Numbered from the stretch's first letter, positions 28,704 through 38,065 are shown. The stretch is DNA of 60,565 bases from Actinomycetes bacterium (GCA_021803025.1 JAJZQV010000005.1:1-60565); one strand, 5' to 3'. The notes: a model not told the origin generated them from the sequence alone. Program-made: numbers and translations.

Positions 28704-29510
28704 ATGACGGCAGTCGTCGAGATCGCGGACGTCACCGTGCGACGGGGCACCTCGCTGCTCCTCGACAACGTCGACCTCGTCGTCCACGAGGGCGAGCGCT
28801 GGGTGGTCATCGGACCCAACGGCGCCGGCAAGACGACGCTGCTGCGGGTTCTGTCCACCCAGATCCACCCCACCGCCGGCATCGTCGAGATCCTCGGCGA
28901 GCTGCTCGGCGCCGTCGACGTGTTCGAGCTCCGTCCGCGGATCGGGCTCGCGTCGTCCGCGCTGGCCGAGCAGGTGCCGTACGAGGAGAAGGTCTCCGAC
29001 CTCGTCATCAGCGCCTCGTACGGGGTCGTCGGCCGTTGGCGCGAGCAGTACGACAACGAGGACTTCAGCCGGGCGGACGACCTCATGTCACTGCTGCAGG
29101 TGGAGCACCTCGCCGACCGTACGTTCGGCACGCTCAGCGAGGGGGAGCGCAAGCGTGTCCAGATCGCTCGAGCGCTCATGACGGACCCCGAGCTGCTGCT
29201 GCTCGACGAGCCGGGCGCCGGGCTGGACCTCGCTGGGCGCGAGGCCTTGCTGGAGACGCTCACCGCGCTCGCTGACGACCCGCGGGCGCCGACGTCGATC
29301 ATGGTGACGCACCACGTCGAGGAGATCCCCGTGGGGATCACCCACCTGCTCCTCCTCCGCGGGGGCAAGGTGGTCGCGGCCGGCCCGCTGCGCGAGACGC
29401 TGACGAACGAGAACCTGTCCCGCACCTTCGGGATGAAGCTGCAGGTCGAGGAGAGCGACGACCGCTGGTCCGCCCGGTCGGTACGGTCGACGCGGCGGGT
29501 ACGGGGCTGA
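28704..29510 (+). CDS. ABC transporter ATP-binding protein without an adjacent permease
   Basis: This single ABC ATPase has 268 residues, with Walker A GPNGAGKTT, signature LSEGERKR, Walker B LLLLDEPGAGLD and the switch His in VTHHVEE. The overall pattern resembles the YbbL/ModF-like single-domain group. No permease gene is adjacent, so the transported substrate is unknown. TAGGTT (28691-28696) ends 7 bases before the ATG, and no ribosome site is seen. Confidence 0.85.
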   Translation: MTAVVEIADVTVRRGTSLLLDNVDLVVHEGERWVVIGPNGAGKTTLLRVLSTQIHPTAGIVEILGELLGAVDVFELRPRIGLASSALAEQVPYEEKVSDLVISASYGVVGRWREQYDNEDFSRADDLMSLLQVEHLADRTFGTLSEGERKRVQIARALMTDPELLLLDEPGAGLDLAGREALLETLTALADDPRAPTSIMVTHHVEEIPVGITHLLLLRGGKVVAAGPLRETLTNENLSRTFGMKLQVEESDDRWSARSVRSTRRVRG

Positions 29511-29514
29511 CGCC

Positions 29515-29790
29515 ATGTCCATGAACCTCAACGACTTCCTCGGCCAGCACCTCGTGCTCCTGTGGCTCATCCTGGCGGCCATGCTCGTCGCGCTGGAGCC
29601 CCTGCGCCGGGACTGGACGTTCGCCGCGCTCGCCGTGGCGTCCCTGGTGGCCCTGCTGGGCGCGCTCGTCGTCCCGCACGCGTGGTACATCCAGCTTGCG
29701 CTGTTCGTCGTCGCAGCGGTCGTCGGCGAAGCCCTGCTCCGTCGCCGCCGGCGGCCCCGGTCGTCGGAGCCACCGGCCGGCGAAGCCTGA
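29515..29790 (+). CDS. Small membrane protein, NfeD-like N-terminal region
   Basis: This is a 91-residue protein with three predicted membrane helices and a basic C-terminal tail (LLRRRRRPR). Helix spacing resembles the membrane part of NfeD proteins, but the OB-fold domain is missing, so this is a weak assignment. It starts 5 bases after the ABC ATPase stop, so the two are probably co-transcribed. Confidence 0.55.
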   Translation: MSMNLNDFLGQHLVLLWLILAAMLVALEPLRRDWTFAALAVASLVALLGALVVPHAWYIQLALFVVAAVVGEALLRRRRRPRSSEPPAGEA

Positions 29791-30813
29791 TCAACCTGCG
29801 TCCGGGTCAGGCCCGTCCGCTCTGCCCTCGGGGGCGGGCGCGCCGGCTCGCTCGGCCTCTCTCGCGTACCTCTGGGCGAGGACGGAGCAGGCCATGAGCT
29901 GGGCCTGGTGGAAGACCATGAGGGGAAGCACGAGCAGGCCCACGCCGCTGCCTGCGAACAGGACCTGTGCCATGGGCAGGCCCGTTGCGAGCGACTTCTT
30001 CGTCCCGCAGAACTGGATGGCGATGTTGTCCTCGCGGGAGAAGCCCATCCGGTGCGGCACGTACCACGTCAGCGTGAGCATGAGCGCGACCAGGACGAGG
30101 CAGACGGCGACGAGGACGACCAGCTGGGCCGCGTCCACCTGGGACCACATGTGCTCGGACATGCCCTGTGAGAACGCGGTGTAGACGACGAGGACGACGA
30201 CCCCGCGGTCCACGAGCTTGAGGGGGGCGCCGTAGGCGGTGACCCAGCGCGCGGTCCAGCGTCGCGACAGCTGGCCGAGGACGAAGGGGAGCAGGAGCTG
30301 GACGACGATGTCGCCGATCTGGCCCAGCCCGACCTTGCCGTTCGCGCCGGCCATCGTGAGGACCACGAGGGCGGGCGTCACGACCACGCCGAGGAGGTTG
30401 GAGGCGGAGGCGCTGACGATCGCTCCCGGGATGTTGCCGCGCGCGATGGAGGTGAACGCGATGGAGGACTGGACCGTCGACGGGACCAGGCACAGGTAGA
30501 GCAGGCCCGCGTAGAGCTGGGGCGACAGCCAGGTGCCGGAGAGCGGTCGCAGCGCCAGCCCGAGGAGCGGGAACACCACGAACGTGAACGCGAGGATCGT
30601 CACGTGAAGCCGCCAGTGCGCGAGGCCTCGCATCGCCTCGCGAGGTGCGATCCGGGCGCCGTACAGGAAGAACAGCAGGAAGATCGCGACGGTCGAGGCA
30701 CCGTGCAGCAGCGTCATGCCGACGCCACGCGCCGGGAGGAACGACGCGAGAACCGCCGAGGCGATGATGGCGAGCAGGAAGCCGTCCGGCCGCAGCCGTC
30801 GTAGCCAGGTCAT
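29791..30813 (-). CDS. Bile acid:sodium symporter family (SBF-like) transporter
   Basis: This is a 340-residue membrane protein with about ten helices. Family marks are FLLFFLYGARIAPREA, LCLVPSTVQSSIAFTSIARGN, and FCGTKKSLATGLPMAQVLF near the C-terminus. It belongs to the SBF-like group (human SLC10A7/YfeH type), whose substrate is mostly unknown. The ATG at 30813 (MTWLRRLRPDG) has GGAGAGGAG upstream and gives the normal N-terminus. It ends exactly where the convergent small membrane gene ends (TGATCA). Confidence 0.86.
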   Translation of the reverse strand: MTWLRRLRPDGFLLAIIASAVLASFLPARGVGMTLLHGASTVAIFLLFFLYGARIAPREAMRGLAHWRLHVTILAFTFVVFPLLGLALRPLSGTWLSPQLYAGLLYLCLVPSTVQSSIAFTSIARGNIPGAIVSASASNLLGVVVTPALVVLTMAGANGKVGLGQIGDIVVQLLLPFVLGQLSRRWTARWVTAYGAPLKLVDRGVVVLVVYTAFSQGMSEHMWSQVDAAQLVVLVAVCLVLVALMLTLTWYVPHRMGFSREDNIAIQFCGTKKSLATGLPMAQVLFAGSGVGLLVLPLMVFHQAQLMACSVLAQRYAREAERAGAPAPEGRADGPDPDAG

Positions 30814-30850
30814 CGTGCTCCTCTCCGGCCGCCAGGATAGGGTGCCGCGC

Positions 30851-31669
30851 GTGGCGGAGTGGCGCGAGGACCGGCGGGTGGCGGCGTTCACGGACCCGGC
30901 CGACGTGCGGCTCGCCGACTACACGGGTCTGCGCGAGTCGACGCTGCGGCGCCGCGGCAGCGCGTTCATCGCCGAGGGCGAGCTCGTGGTACGGCGAGCG
31001 GCGGACGCCGGGTACGTGCCGCGCTCCTTCCTCCTTGCCCCGCGCTGGGTGGACGGGCTGTACGACGTGTGGTCCCGCTACGACGTGCCCGTCTACGTCG
31101 CGGGGGCGGACGTCGTCGAGTCGCTCACAGGCTTCCACGTGCACCGGGGGGCGCTCGCGGCGTATGAGCGCCATGAGCGGTACGACGTGGGGTCCCTGCT
31201 CTCCCGGTGTCGCCGGCTGGTCGTGGTCGAGGACCTCGTCGACCACGCGAACCTCGGGGCGATCGCCCGCTCCACGCTGGCGCTCGGGTGGGACGGGCTG
31301 CTGCTGAGCAGCCGGTCCGCCGACCCGCTGTACCGGCGCGCGGTGAAGTCGAGCATGGGGGTCGTGCTGAGCCTGCCGTGGGCTCGGGCGACCGACGACC
31401 GGGCCGTCCCGGGTCTGCTGAGGTCAGCGGGGTTCGAGGTCGTCGCGCTGGCGCTGTCCGACGATGCCGTCCAGCTCGACGAGGTCGCCGCACGGACGCG
31501 GGCCGGGGACGACCGGGTGGCGATCCTGCTCGGGACGGAGGGCCGCGGGCTCAGCCCGGCCTGGATCGAGGGGGCCGACACGGTCGCGACGATCCCCATG
31601 GCGGCGGGCGTCGACTCGCTCAACGTCGCTACTGCTGCAGCCGTCGCCTGCTACGCGCTGCGGCGCTGA
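30851..31669 (+). CDS. TrmH/SpoU-family RNA 2'-O-methyltransferase
   Basis: SPOUT-fold enzymes methylate ribose 2'-OH in tRNA or rRNA. The 272-residue protein has an N-terminal RNA-binding region (RGSAFIAEGELVVRRA) and the three SPOUT motifs: NLGAIARSTLALG, ILLGTEGRGLSP and IPMAAGVDSLNVATAAAVA. The exact target is unknown. The GTG start is 7 bases after TAGGGT (30838-30843), a leaderless arrangement. Only 37 bp separate it from the divergent SBF gene. Confidence 0.9.
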   Translation: MAEWREDRRVAAFTDPADVRLADYTGLRESTLRRRGSAFIAEGELVVRRAADAGYVPRSFLLAPRWVDGLYDVWSRYDVPVYVAGADVVESLTGFHVHRGALAAYERHERYDVGSLLSRCRRLVVVEDLVDHANLGAIARSTLALGWDGLLLSSRSADPLYRRAVKSSMGVVLSLPWARATDDRAVPGLLRSAGFEVVALALSDDAVQLDEVAARTRAGDDRVAILLGTEGRGLSPAWIEGADTVATIPMAAGVDSLNVATAAAVACYALRR

Positions 31670-31671
31670 GC

Positions 31672-31694
31672 CCCGGGCACGTTCGTACCCCGGG
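31672..31694. terminator. Stem-loop between convergent genes
   Basis: CCCGGG at 31672-31677 can pair with CCCGGG at 31689-31694 around an 11-base loop. It exactly fills the gap between the methyltransferase stop and the def stop, so it could serve both strands. There is no U-tract. Confidence 0.4.
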
Positions 31695-32294
31695 TCAGCG
31701 GTGCTTCTCCGGGTCGAACGGCAGCTTCTCGGACACCGGCCAGTCGGCGGGGTAGCGGTAGGCCATCTCCTCGGCCTTCTTGCGCAGGGACCGGCGCGAC
31801 TTGCCGTTGAGCCGGTCGCCGAACACGACCCCGGACAGGTGGTCGGTCTCGTGCTGGAGGCAGCGGGCCAGCAGTCCCGTGCCCACGATCTCGACGGGGT
31901 TCCCCTCGACGTCCTGCCCGCGGCAGACCGCGTGGTCAGGGCGAGCGAGGAGCTCGTACGCTCCGGGGAACGACAGGCAGCCCTCCTCGGCCTCCTCAAG
32001 GTTGCGGTCCTTGCCCTCGGGAAGCGTCACGACGGGGTTGCACACGACCCCCGAGTGCACGACGTCGTCCTCGTCCGGGCAGGTGAACACGAACATCGAG
32101 ATGTCCCGGCCGACCTGGGTCGCGGCGAGACCGACTCCCTGCGACGCGGCCATGGTCGCGAACATGTCCCGGGCGAGCTGGGCGAGCGCCTCGTCGAAGA
32201 CCGTCACGGGCTTGGTCGGGGCGTGCATGACAGGCTCGCCCCACCGCGTGATGGGCAGCACCGTGCCGCCGTCCAGAAGCTCCTCGACGTTCAT
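31695..32294 (-). CDS. def: Peptide deformylase
   Basis: It removes the formyl group from N-terminal methionine of new proteins. All three motifs are present in the 199-residue protein: GVGLAATQ (motif 1), EEGCLSFPG (motif 2, metal Cys) and QHETDHLSG (motif 3, HExxH-type). The ATG at 32294 has GAGGGAGG just upstream. It is the last of three same-strand genes (M23 peptidase, xerC, def). Confidence 0.95.
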   Translation of the reverse strand: MNVEELLDGGTVLPITRWGEPVMHAPTKPVTVFDEALAQLARDMFATMAASQGVGLAATQVGRDISMFVFTCPDEDDVVHSGVVCNPVVTLPEGKDRNLEEAEEGCLSFPGAYELLARPDHAVCRGQDVEGNPVEIVGTGLLARCLQHETDHLSGVVFGDRLNGKSRRSLRKKAEEMAYRYPADWPVSEKLPFDPEKHR

Positions 32295-32426
32295 GCCTCC
32301 CTCTCGCCACCGCCCGACGCAGACGGCTCGCGACAGGATAGTGACTCCGCGTGCTCAGGTGCCGAGAAGGGCGTCCGGATGATGTGCGTCGACGAGGCGG
32401 AGCTGGCGTCGTCGCGAGCCCACGGC

Positions 32427-33395
32427 TCACGCTCGCGGGTGGGCCTGGGCGAACGCTGTACGGAGGCGGTCGCCGCTCACGTGCGTGTACACCTGCGTCG
32501 TCGCGAGCGAGGCGTGACCGAGGAGCTCCTGGACGGTACGGAGGTCGGCGCCGCCCTCGAGCAGGTGGGTCGCCATGGCGTGGCGCAGCCCGTGGGGGCC
32601 GATGTCCGGCGCCCCGTCGACGAGGCCCACGGCTCGGTGCACGACGCGGCGTACGATCCGGGGGTCGATCCGGTCACCGAGCCGCTCGCCGAGGAAGAGG
32701 GCGTTCCCGGAACGCGCCGTCACGAGCTCGCCGCGACGTGCGAGCCACCGCTCGAGGGCGGACAGGGCGGGGGCGCCCAGTGGCACCACGCGCTCCTTGC
32801 GGCCCTTGCCCAGCACCCTGACCGCCATGCGCGCCTCGTCGACGGCTCCGAGGTCGAGCCCGCACAGCTCCGAGACGCGGATCCCGGTGGCGTACAGCAG
32901 CTCCAGGATCGCTACGTCCCGGGCCGCACGCGCGGAGCCGTCCTCCCCGGCGACCTCGATGGCCGAGCGGAGCATCTCGAAGGTCTCCGCCTTGCTGAGC
33001 GTCTCGGGAAGGCGCTTCGCCGGCCGGGGGGAGCGCAGCGAGAGGGCGGGGTCCGTGCCGAGGAGGCCCTGCGCGCGGGCCCAGGCGAAGCAGCCTCGTA
33101 CGGCCGCTGCCCGGCGGGCGAGCGAGGTCCGCTCCGCCCCCGAGACGGCGAGTGCTCCCAGCCAGGAGCGCAGCGCCCGGAGGTCGACCTTCGTGACGGT
33201 GTCGATCCCGTTCTCGACCAGCCAGGCATCCAGGGCGGACAGGTCGCCTCGGTACGCGCGGAGCGTGTGGACGGATGCGTTCCGGTTCGCGAGGTGCTCG
33301 AGGTAGGCGGTGATCACGTCGCCGAGCACCGAGCCCTCGCGTCGGGGGAGCCCGGGCGGGACCGCCGCCGCCTCGAGGTCTTGTCGCTGGGTCAC
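32427..33395 (-). CDS. xerC: Tyrosine recombinase XerC
   Basis: XerC with XerD resolves chromosome dimers at dif. The 322-residue protein has the N-terminal SAM-like core-binding domain (about residues 25-110, [12 protein letters not shown]). The catalytic domain has the Arg of [34 protein letters not shown] with His and the nucleophile Tyr. The start is not certain: GTG 33395 gives the full length, and GTG 33329 has a better GAGGG site. The position downstream of an M23 gene and near rpsB is common in actinobacteria. Confidence 0.93.
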   Translation of the reverse strand: MTQRQDLEAAAVPPGLPRREGSVLGDVITAYLEHLANRNASVHTLRAYRGDLSALDAWLVENGIDTVTKVDLRALRSWLGALAVSGAERTSLARRAAAVRGCFAWARAQGLLGTDPALSLRSPRPAKRLPETLSKAETFEMLRSAIEVAGEDGSARAARDVAILELLYATGIRVSELCGLDLGAVDEARMAVRVLGKGRKERVVPLGAPALSALERWLARRGELVTARSGNALFLGERLGDRIDPRIVRRVVHRAVGLVDGAPDIGPHGLRHAMATHLLEGGADLRTVQELLGHASLATTQVYTHVSGDRLRTAFAQAHPRA

Positions 33396-33449
33396 TTTGC
33401 CAGCGTCGGTCCCGGTGAGGCAGGGCGCAACTCGCCGCACCGCGTTCGC

Positions 33450-34385
33450 TCACGGGATCACCGTCATGGGGTCGACGAGGCGCCCGCCCGCCCAGACCTG
33501 GACGTGGACGTGGCAACCGGTCGTCAGTCCGGTGCGTCCGACCGTGCCGATGACCTGCCCGGCCGCGACGCGGTCGCCGACGGAGACGACGACTCCACCT
33601 GCGTGCGCGTAGGCGGTCGTCAGCCGCCCCGGTGACGCGACGCCGTGGTCGATGACGACGCGGTTCCCGTACGCACCGGTGAAGGAGAGGGCCGCGACCG
33701 TCCCCGACGCGGCCGCTCGGATGGGGGTGCCGCAGGCGGCGCCGATGTCGGTGCCGTCGTGGAGCTTCCACACGCCGGTGAGCGGGTGGCGCCGCATGCC
33801 GTACGGCGAGGTCACGGGCCCTGATGCGGGCATGAGAAGCGCCATGCTCGCCCTCGCGACCGGCTGCGAGACCGTGACGGGCCGGGGATCGAGAGCCTCG
33901 GCCCTCTCGACAGAGGCGGGCAGGAGGCGGATCGTGCCGCCGAGGAGCAGCATCGGGTCGAGGTACGTCTCGCCCGCGCGAAGTCCCCAGTGGAGGCAGG
34001 TCGTCCCGGCGCAGGACGGATGCCCGGCCTGGAGCCGCCCGATCGGCCGGCCACGACCGACGACCTCACCGACTCGGACGCTCGCTGCCACCGGTTCGTA
34101 CGTCGTCCTCACCTGGCCGTGGTCGACGACGATGACGCCACGTCCGGCGAGTACCTCGGCGAACCTCACGACGCCGTCGGCGGCAGCGACCACCGTCTCG
34201 CCTGCCCGGGCGGCAAGGTCGACGCCGAGGTGCCCGGGACCCCAGCGGACGTCGGGGGGGTCGAACCGCGTGAGCACGGGTCCCGAGACGGGGCGGACCC
34301 CGGTCGGCAGCGCCGGCGTCGCCGCCGCCCTGACCGGAGCGCACGCGAGGGCGAGGGCCGCCACGAGAGCCAGTACGATGCGCAT
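33450..34385 (-). CDS. Secreted M23-family peptidase with two LytM domains
   Basis: It has a signal peptide (IVLALVAALALACAPVRA) followed by two M23 domains. Domain 1 (about residues 45-150) resembles the usual protein encoded next to rpsB in actinobacteria: HLGVDLAARAGE, then TTCLHWGLRAGETYLDP, with Cys in place of the first His of HxH. Domain 2 (about residues 190-311) has a full metal set: HDGTDIG, YAHAGG and HVHVQV. A peptidoglycan hydrolase role is likely, with domain 2 catalytic. The start at 34385 has AGGA five bases upstream; an ATG at 34397 is the alternative. Confidence 0.85.
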   Translation of the reverse strand: MRIVLALVAALALACAPVRAAATPALPTGVRPVSGPVLTRFDPPDVRWGPGHLGVDLAARAGETVVAAADGVVRFAEVLAGRGVIVVDHGQVRTTYEPVAASVRVGEVVGRGRPIGRLQAGHPSCAGTTCLHWGLRAGETYLDPMLLLGGTIRLLPASVERAEALDPRPVTVSQPVARASMALLMPASGPVTSPYGMRRHPLTGVWKLHDGTDIGAACGTPIRAAASGTVAALSFTGAYGNRVVIDHGVASPGRLTTAYAHAGGVVVSVGDRVAAGQVIGTVGRTGLTTGCHVHVQVWAGGRLVDPMTVIP

Positions 34386-34505
34386 CGATGTCCTCATGCC
34401 CTGACCGTGGGCGAGGACACCCCTGAGCCGTCACCTCCTCCCGCAGCTGTGGACACCGTCGAGGTCTGTGGACAGCTCCTGCCCCGGCGGACGGCTGGGC
34501 CCGAG

Positions 34506-34535
34506 TTGGGCAGAGACGTCCCGTACTCGTAGAAT
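34506..34535 (+). promoter_or_regulatory. Probable rpsB promoter
   Basis: TTGGGC (34506-34511) and TAGAAT (34530-34535) are separated by 18 bases, a fair sigma-70-type match, about 186 bases before rpsB. Confidence 0.6.
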
Positions 34536-34721
34536 GCCCGCGGCGACCGGTACGTGCCGGTCGACTATCGCATGCCGGCTCACCTCATCGTGTGGGTCAC
34601 GGTCCTCAGGTCCCGGGCAGCCGGGCAGGGCCGGACGTCGGCATCAGGCGGCGCCGAACGGCTCGGTGCCGAGTGAACCTCGCGACGGGCTCGTACCCCG
34701 CTCGCACGGAAAGGAACGGCC
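34536..34721 (+). promoter_or_regulatory. Long structured rpsB leader
   Basis: This is the untranslated region from the likely transcript start to the rpsB ATG. It contains a 7-bp stem-loop (CGACCGG at 34544-34550 with CCGGTCG at 34557-34563). A second 8-bp hairpin with one G-U pair (GGCGCCGA/TCGGTGCC) lies near 34650-34675. A GGAAAGGAA ribosome site precedes the start. Ribosomal protein S2 represses its own mRNA in other bacteria, so a similar role is plausible here. No gene is seen in it. Confidence 0.5.
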
Positions 34722-35795
34722 ATGGCCGTCGTCACCGCGCGCCAGCTCCTCGAGAGCGGCGTCCACTTCGGGCACCAGACCCGTCGCTGGAACCCCAAGA
34801 TGAAGCGGTTCATCCTCGCCGAGCGCAACGGCATCTACATCATCGACCTGCACCAGTCGCTCACCTACATCGACCAGGCCTACGCGTTCATCAAGGACAC
34901 GGTCGGCAAGGGTGGCCAGGTCCTCTTCGTCGGCACGAAGAAGCAGGCCCAGGAGGCCGTGGCCGAGCAGGCGACCCGCGTCGGCATGCCCTTCGTGAAC
35001 CAGCGCTGGCTGGGCGGCATGCTCACCAACTTCCACACGATGGTGAAGCGCATCCAGAAGCTCAAGGAGCTCGAGGCGATGAACTTCGACGACGTCGCGG
35101 CCTCCGGCCTGACGAAGAAGGAGCTCCTCGGCCTGCGCCGCGAGAAGGAGAAGCTCGCCAAGACCCTCGGCGGCATCCGTGACATGACCCGCGTGCCCCA
35201 GGCCGTGTGGATCGTCGACACGAAGAAGGAGCACCTCGCCGTCGACGAGGCGCGCAAGCTGCACATCCCGATCATCGGCATCCTCGACACCAACTGCGAC
35301 CCGGACGAGGTCGACTGGCCGATCCCCGGCAACGACGACGCCATCCGCTCGGTCGGCCTGCTGACCCGCGTGATCGCTGACGCGGTCGCCGACGGTCTCA
35401 TGTCGCGTTCCGCTGTCGCCCAGACCGGCGAGGAGGCGGTGTCCGAGCCCATGCCGGAGTGGGAGCGCGAGCTGCTCGGCAACGCCGAGTCCATCGCCGC
35501 TGAGCCCGCCACCGAGCCGGCTCCCGCCGAGGCCGCCGACTCCGAGTCCGCTGCCACCGAGGCCGCCGAGTCTGCTGCCACCGAGGCCGCCGAGCCTGCC
35601 GCCACCGAGGCCGCCGAGTCTGCCGCCACCGAGGCCGCCGAGTCTGCCGCCACCGAGGCCACCGAGTCTGCCGCCACCGACGCCGAGCCTGCCGCCACCG
35701 AGGCCACCGAGGCCACCGAGGCTGAGGCCCCGGCTTCCGACGCCCCGGCTGCCGAGGCCCCGGCTGCCGAGGTCGCTGACGCCTCCGCCAACTGA
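34722..35795 (+). CDS. rpsB: 30S ribosomal protein S2 with a long repetitive C-terminal tail
   Basis: S2 is part of the small ribosomal subunit. Residues 1-230 are a normal S2 ([43 protein letters not shown]). The protein then continues to 357 residues, far beyond the usual 230-260. The tail consists almost only of Ala, Glu, Thr, Ser and Pro, including 8-residue units (ESAATEAA) from about residue 276. It is strongly acidic and surely disordered. tsf follows after 34 bp. Confidence 0.97.
   Translation: MAVVTARQLLESGVHFGHQTRRWNPKMKRFILAERNGIYIIDLHQSLTYIDQAYAFIKDTVGKGGQVLFVGTKKQAQEAVAEQATRVGMPFVNQRWLGGMLTNFHTMVKRIQKLKELEAMNFDDVAASGLTKKELLGLRREKEKLAKTLGGIRDMTRVPQAVWIVDTKKEHLAVDEARKLHIPIIGILDTNCDPDEVDWPIPGNDDAIRSVGLLTRVIADAVADGLMSRSAVAQTGEEAVSEPMPEWERELLGNAESIAAEPATEPAPAEAADSESAATEAAESAATEAAEPAATEAAESAATEAAESAATEATESAATDAEPAATEATEATEAEAPASDAPAAEAPAAEVADASAN
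35547..35687 (+). repeat. Tandem 24-bp repeats in rpsB
   Basis: About six 24-bp units encode SAATEAAE-type octapeptides. The first five units differ at only a few bases, and the last is shortened to 21 bp. The near-identity suggests expansion by replication slippage. Confidence 0.85.
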
Positions 35796-35829
35796 CCCAT
35801 CCAGAACCACACGAGGACGTACACCTGAC

Positions 35830-36642
35830 ATGGCAATCACTGCTGCCGACGTGAAGAAGCTCCGGGACCAGACCGGGGCCGGGATGATGGACGCCAAGAA
35901 GGCCCTCACCGAGGCCGACGGCGACTTCGTCAAGGCCGCCGAGTTGCTCCGGATCACCGGTGCCGCGAAGCTCGCCAAGCGCTCCGACCGCGATGCCACG
36001 AACGGCATCGTGGCGGCCGCCGGCTCGTCGCTCATCCAGCTCGGTGCCGAGACCGACTTCGTCGCCAAGAACGACGAGTTCGTCGCCCTCGCCGAGGAGA
36101 TCGTCAACGCGGTCGACAAGGCCCAAGCCGACTCGGTCGAGTCCGCGCAGAGCGTCGAGCTCCCCTCGGGCCAGACCGTCGCCGAGGCCGTGGCCGCCAT
36201 CGCCGCGAAGATCGGCGAGAAGATCGAGCTCGTGGCCGTGGCGCGCTTCGACGGTACGACCCACTCGTACCTGCACCAGCGCTCCAAGGACCTCCCGCCC
36301 CAGGTGGGCGTCCTCGTCGAGTTCACCGGCGCCGACGAGGCGGCTGCCCACAACATCGCGCTGCAGATCGCGTCGATGTCCCCGCAGTACCTCTCCCGCG
36401 AGGACGTCCCCGCCGACGTCGTCGCCAACGAGAGCCGCATCGCCGAGGCGACGGCCCGCGAGGAGGGCAAGCCGGAGGCCGCCATCGGCCGCATCGTCGA
36501 GGGCCGCGTGGGCGCGTTCTACAAGGACTACTGCCTCATGGACCAGCCGTCGATCTCCGACGACAAGCAGACCGTTGGTGCACTGCTGAAGAGCAAGGGC
36601 ATCGAGGTCACCCGCTTCGTCCGGTTCGCCGCAGGGTCCTGA
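35830..36642 (+). CDS. tsf: Elongation factor Ts
   Basis: EF-Ts regenerates EF-Tu-GTP. The 270-residue protein has the N-terminal signature VKKLRDQTGAGMMDAKKAL and the core ETDFVAKNDEFV, which contacts EF-Tu. DQPSISDDKQTVG near the C-terminus is also typical. It starts 34 bp after rpsB, and the two genes form the usual operon. A very strong hairpin follows the gene. Confidence 0.97.
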   Translation: MAITAADVKKLRDQTGAGMMDAKKALTEADGDFVKAAELLRITGAAKLAKRSDRDATNGIVAAAGSSLIQLGAETDFVAKNDEFVALAEEIVNAVDKAQADSVESAQSVELPSGQTVAEAVAAIAAKIGEKIELVAVARFDGTTHSYLHQRSKDLPPQVGVLVEFTGADEAAAHNIALQIASMSPQYLSREDVPADVVANESRIAEATAREEGKPEAAIGRIVEGRVGAFYKDYCLMDQPSISDDKQTVGALLKSKGIEVTRFVRFAAGS

Positions 36643-36671
36643 CCTGTCCGACCGGCCCCGGCCGGTAGAGT

Positions 36672-36709
36672 GACGTGCGCCGCTACCCCCCTGGGTGGCG
36701 GCGCACGTC
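36672..36709 (+). terminator. Strong 17-bp hairpin between tsf and pyrH
   Basis: Bases 36672-36688 pair with 36693-36709 through 17 base pairs, one of them G-U, around the loop CCCT. The left arm starts GACGTGCGCCGC. No T-run follows. It lies 29 bases past the tsf stop and 43 before the pyrH start, so it probably terminates the rpsB-tsf transcript or attenuates read-through into pyrH. Confidence 0.7.
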
Positions 36710-36752
36710 CATGACCAGAGCGGCATGGGCCGCGACGTGAGGAGTGGGACGC

Positions 36753-37460
36753 ATGCCGTACACAAGGGTCCTGCTCAAGCTGTCGGGTGAGGCGTTCGGT
36801 GGCGGCCGGCTCGGGGTCGACCCCGACATCGTCAGCGCGATCGCCGCACAGATCGCCGAGGTCGTGCGCAAGGGCACTCAGGTCGCCATCGTCGTCGGCG
36901 GCGGCAACTTCTTCCGGGGTGTCGAGCTGCAGCAGGGTGGCATGGAACGGGCCCGCGCCGACTACATGGGCATGCTGGGGACCGTGATGAACTGCCTCGC
37001 GCTCCAGGACTTCTGCGAGAAGGCGGGAGTCGAGACCCGGGTGCAGACGGCGATCACGATGGGCCAGGTCGCCGAGCCGTACATCCCCCGGCGCGCGGAG
37101 CGGCACATGGAGAAGGGCCGGGTCGTCATCTTCGGCGCCGGCTCCGGGATGCCGTTCTTCTCCACGGACACCGTGGCGGCCCAGCGGGCGCTCGAGGTGG
37201 GCTGCGAGGTCATCCTCATGGCGAAGCAGGGGGTCGACGGCGTGTACGACGACGACCCGCGCACCAACCCGAACGCGAAGCGCTACACGGACCTCACCTA
37301 CGACGAGTACCTGGCCAAGGACCTCAAGGTCGCCGACGCGACGGCGATCAGCCTGTGCCGGGACAACAACCTCCCCATGCTCGTGTTCAACCTCGACGAG
37401 CCGGGCAACATCGCGCGCGCCGTGGCGGGAGAGCCCATCGGCACCGTCGTCCATTCCTGA
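36753..37460 (+). CDS. pyrH: UMP kinase
   Basis: It phosphorylates UMP to UDP with ATP in pyrimidine synthesis. The 235-residue amino-acid-kinase-fold protein begins [18 protein letters not shown]. It has [17 protein letters not shown]-like [11 protein letters not shown], and [20 protein letters not shown]. The ATG at 36753 is chosen over an upstream GTG because GAGGAG lies 8 bases before it. It is followed by frr, the standard order. Confidence 0.96.
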   Translation: MPYTRVLLKLSGEAFGGGRLGVDPDIVSAIAAQIAEVVRKGTQVAIVVGGGNFFRGVELQQGGMERARADYMGMLGTVMNCLALQDFCEKAGVETRVQTAITMGQVAEPYIPRRAERHMEKGRVVIFGAGSGMPFFSTDTVAAQRALEVGCEVILMAKQGVDGVYDDDPRTNPNAKRYTDLTYDEYLAKDLKVADATAISLCRDNNLPMLVFNLDEPGNIARAVAGEPIGTVVHS

Positions 37461-37502
37461 GCTGCAGTACCGTTCGACCAATACGATCCGAAGGGAACCG
37501 AA

Positions 37503-38060
37503 GTGACCGCCGACATCGTCCGCGACGCCGACCACAAGATGGACACCGCCGTCGAGTTCGCTCGCGAGGAGTTCGCGGCGATCCGTACGGGCCGCGCCCA
37601 CCCGGCCATGTTCAGCAAGATCCTGGTCGAGTACTACGGCACCCCGACGCCCCTGCAGCAGCTCGCATCCTTCCAGGTGCCGGAGGCCCGTACGATCCTC
37701 ATCACGCCGTACGACCGCGGCGCGATGGCCGCTGCCGAGCGGGCCATCCGCGACTCGGACCTCGGCGTCAACCCGTCGAACGACGGACACACCATCCGCG
37801 TCGTGCTGCCGGTCCTCACGGAGGAGCGCCGCAGGGAGTACACGAAGCTCGCGAGGGCGAAGGCCGAGGAGGGACGCGTGGCTGTACGGAACACGCGCCG
37901 CCACGCGCTCGACAGCATCCACCGGTTGGTCAAGGACCACGAGGTGTCGGAGGACGAGGCGTCGCGCGCCGAGAAGCAGCTGGACCAGCTGACGAAGAAG
38001 CACACCGACTCGGTCGACGAGCTCCTCAAGCACAAGGAGGCGGAGCTCCTCGAGCTCTGA
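37503..38060 (+). CDS. frr: Ribosome recycling factor
   Basis: RRF splits post-termination ribosomes with EF-G. The 185-residue protein has the family motif IRTGRAHPAMFSKILVEYYG and the C-terminal helix region EERRREYTKLARAKAEEGRV with RNTRR. Length is typical. The GTG start follows GAAGGGAACC. cdsA begins 5 bases after its stop. Confidence 0.97.
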   Translation: MTADIVRDADHKMDTAVEFAREEFAAIRTGRAHPAMFSKILVEYYGTPTPLQQLASFQVPEARTILITPYDRGAMAAAERAIRDSDLGVNPSNDGHTIRVVLPVLTEERRREYTKLARAKAEEGRVAVRNTRRHALDSIHRLVKDHEVSEDEASRAEKQLDQLTKKHTDSVDELLKHKEAELLEL

Positions 38061-38065
38061 ACCAG

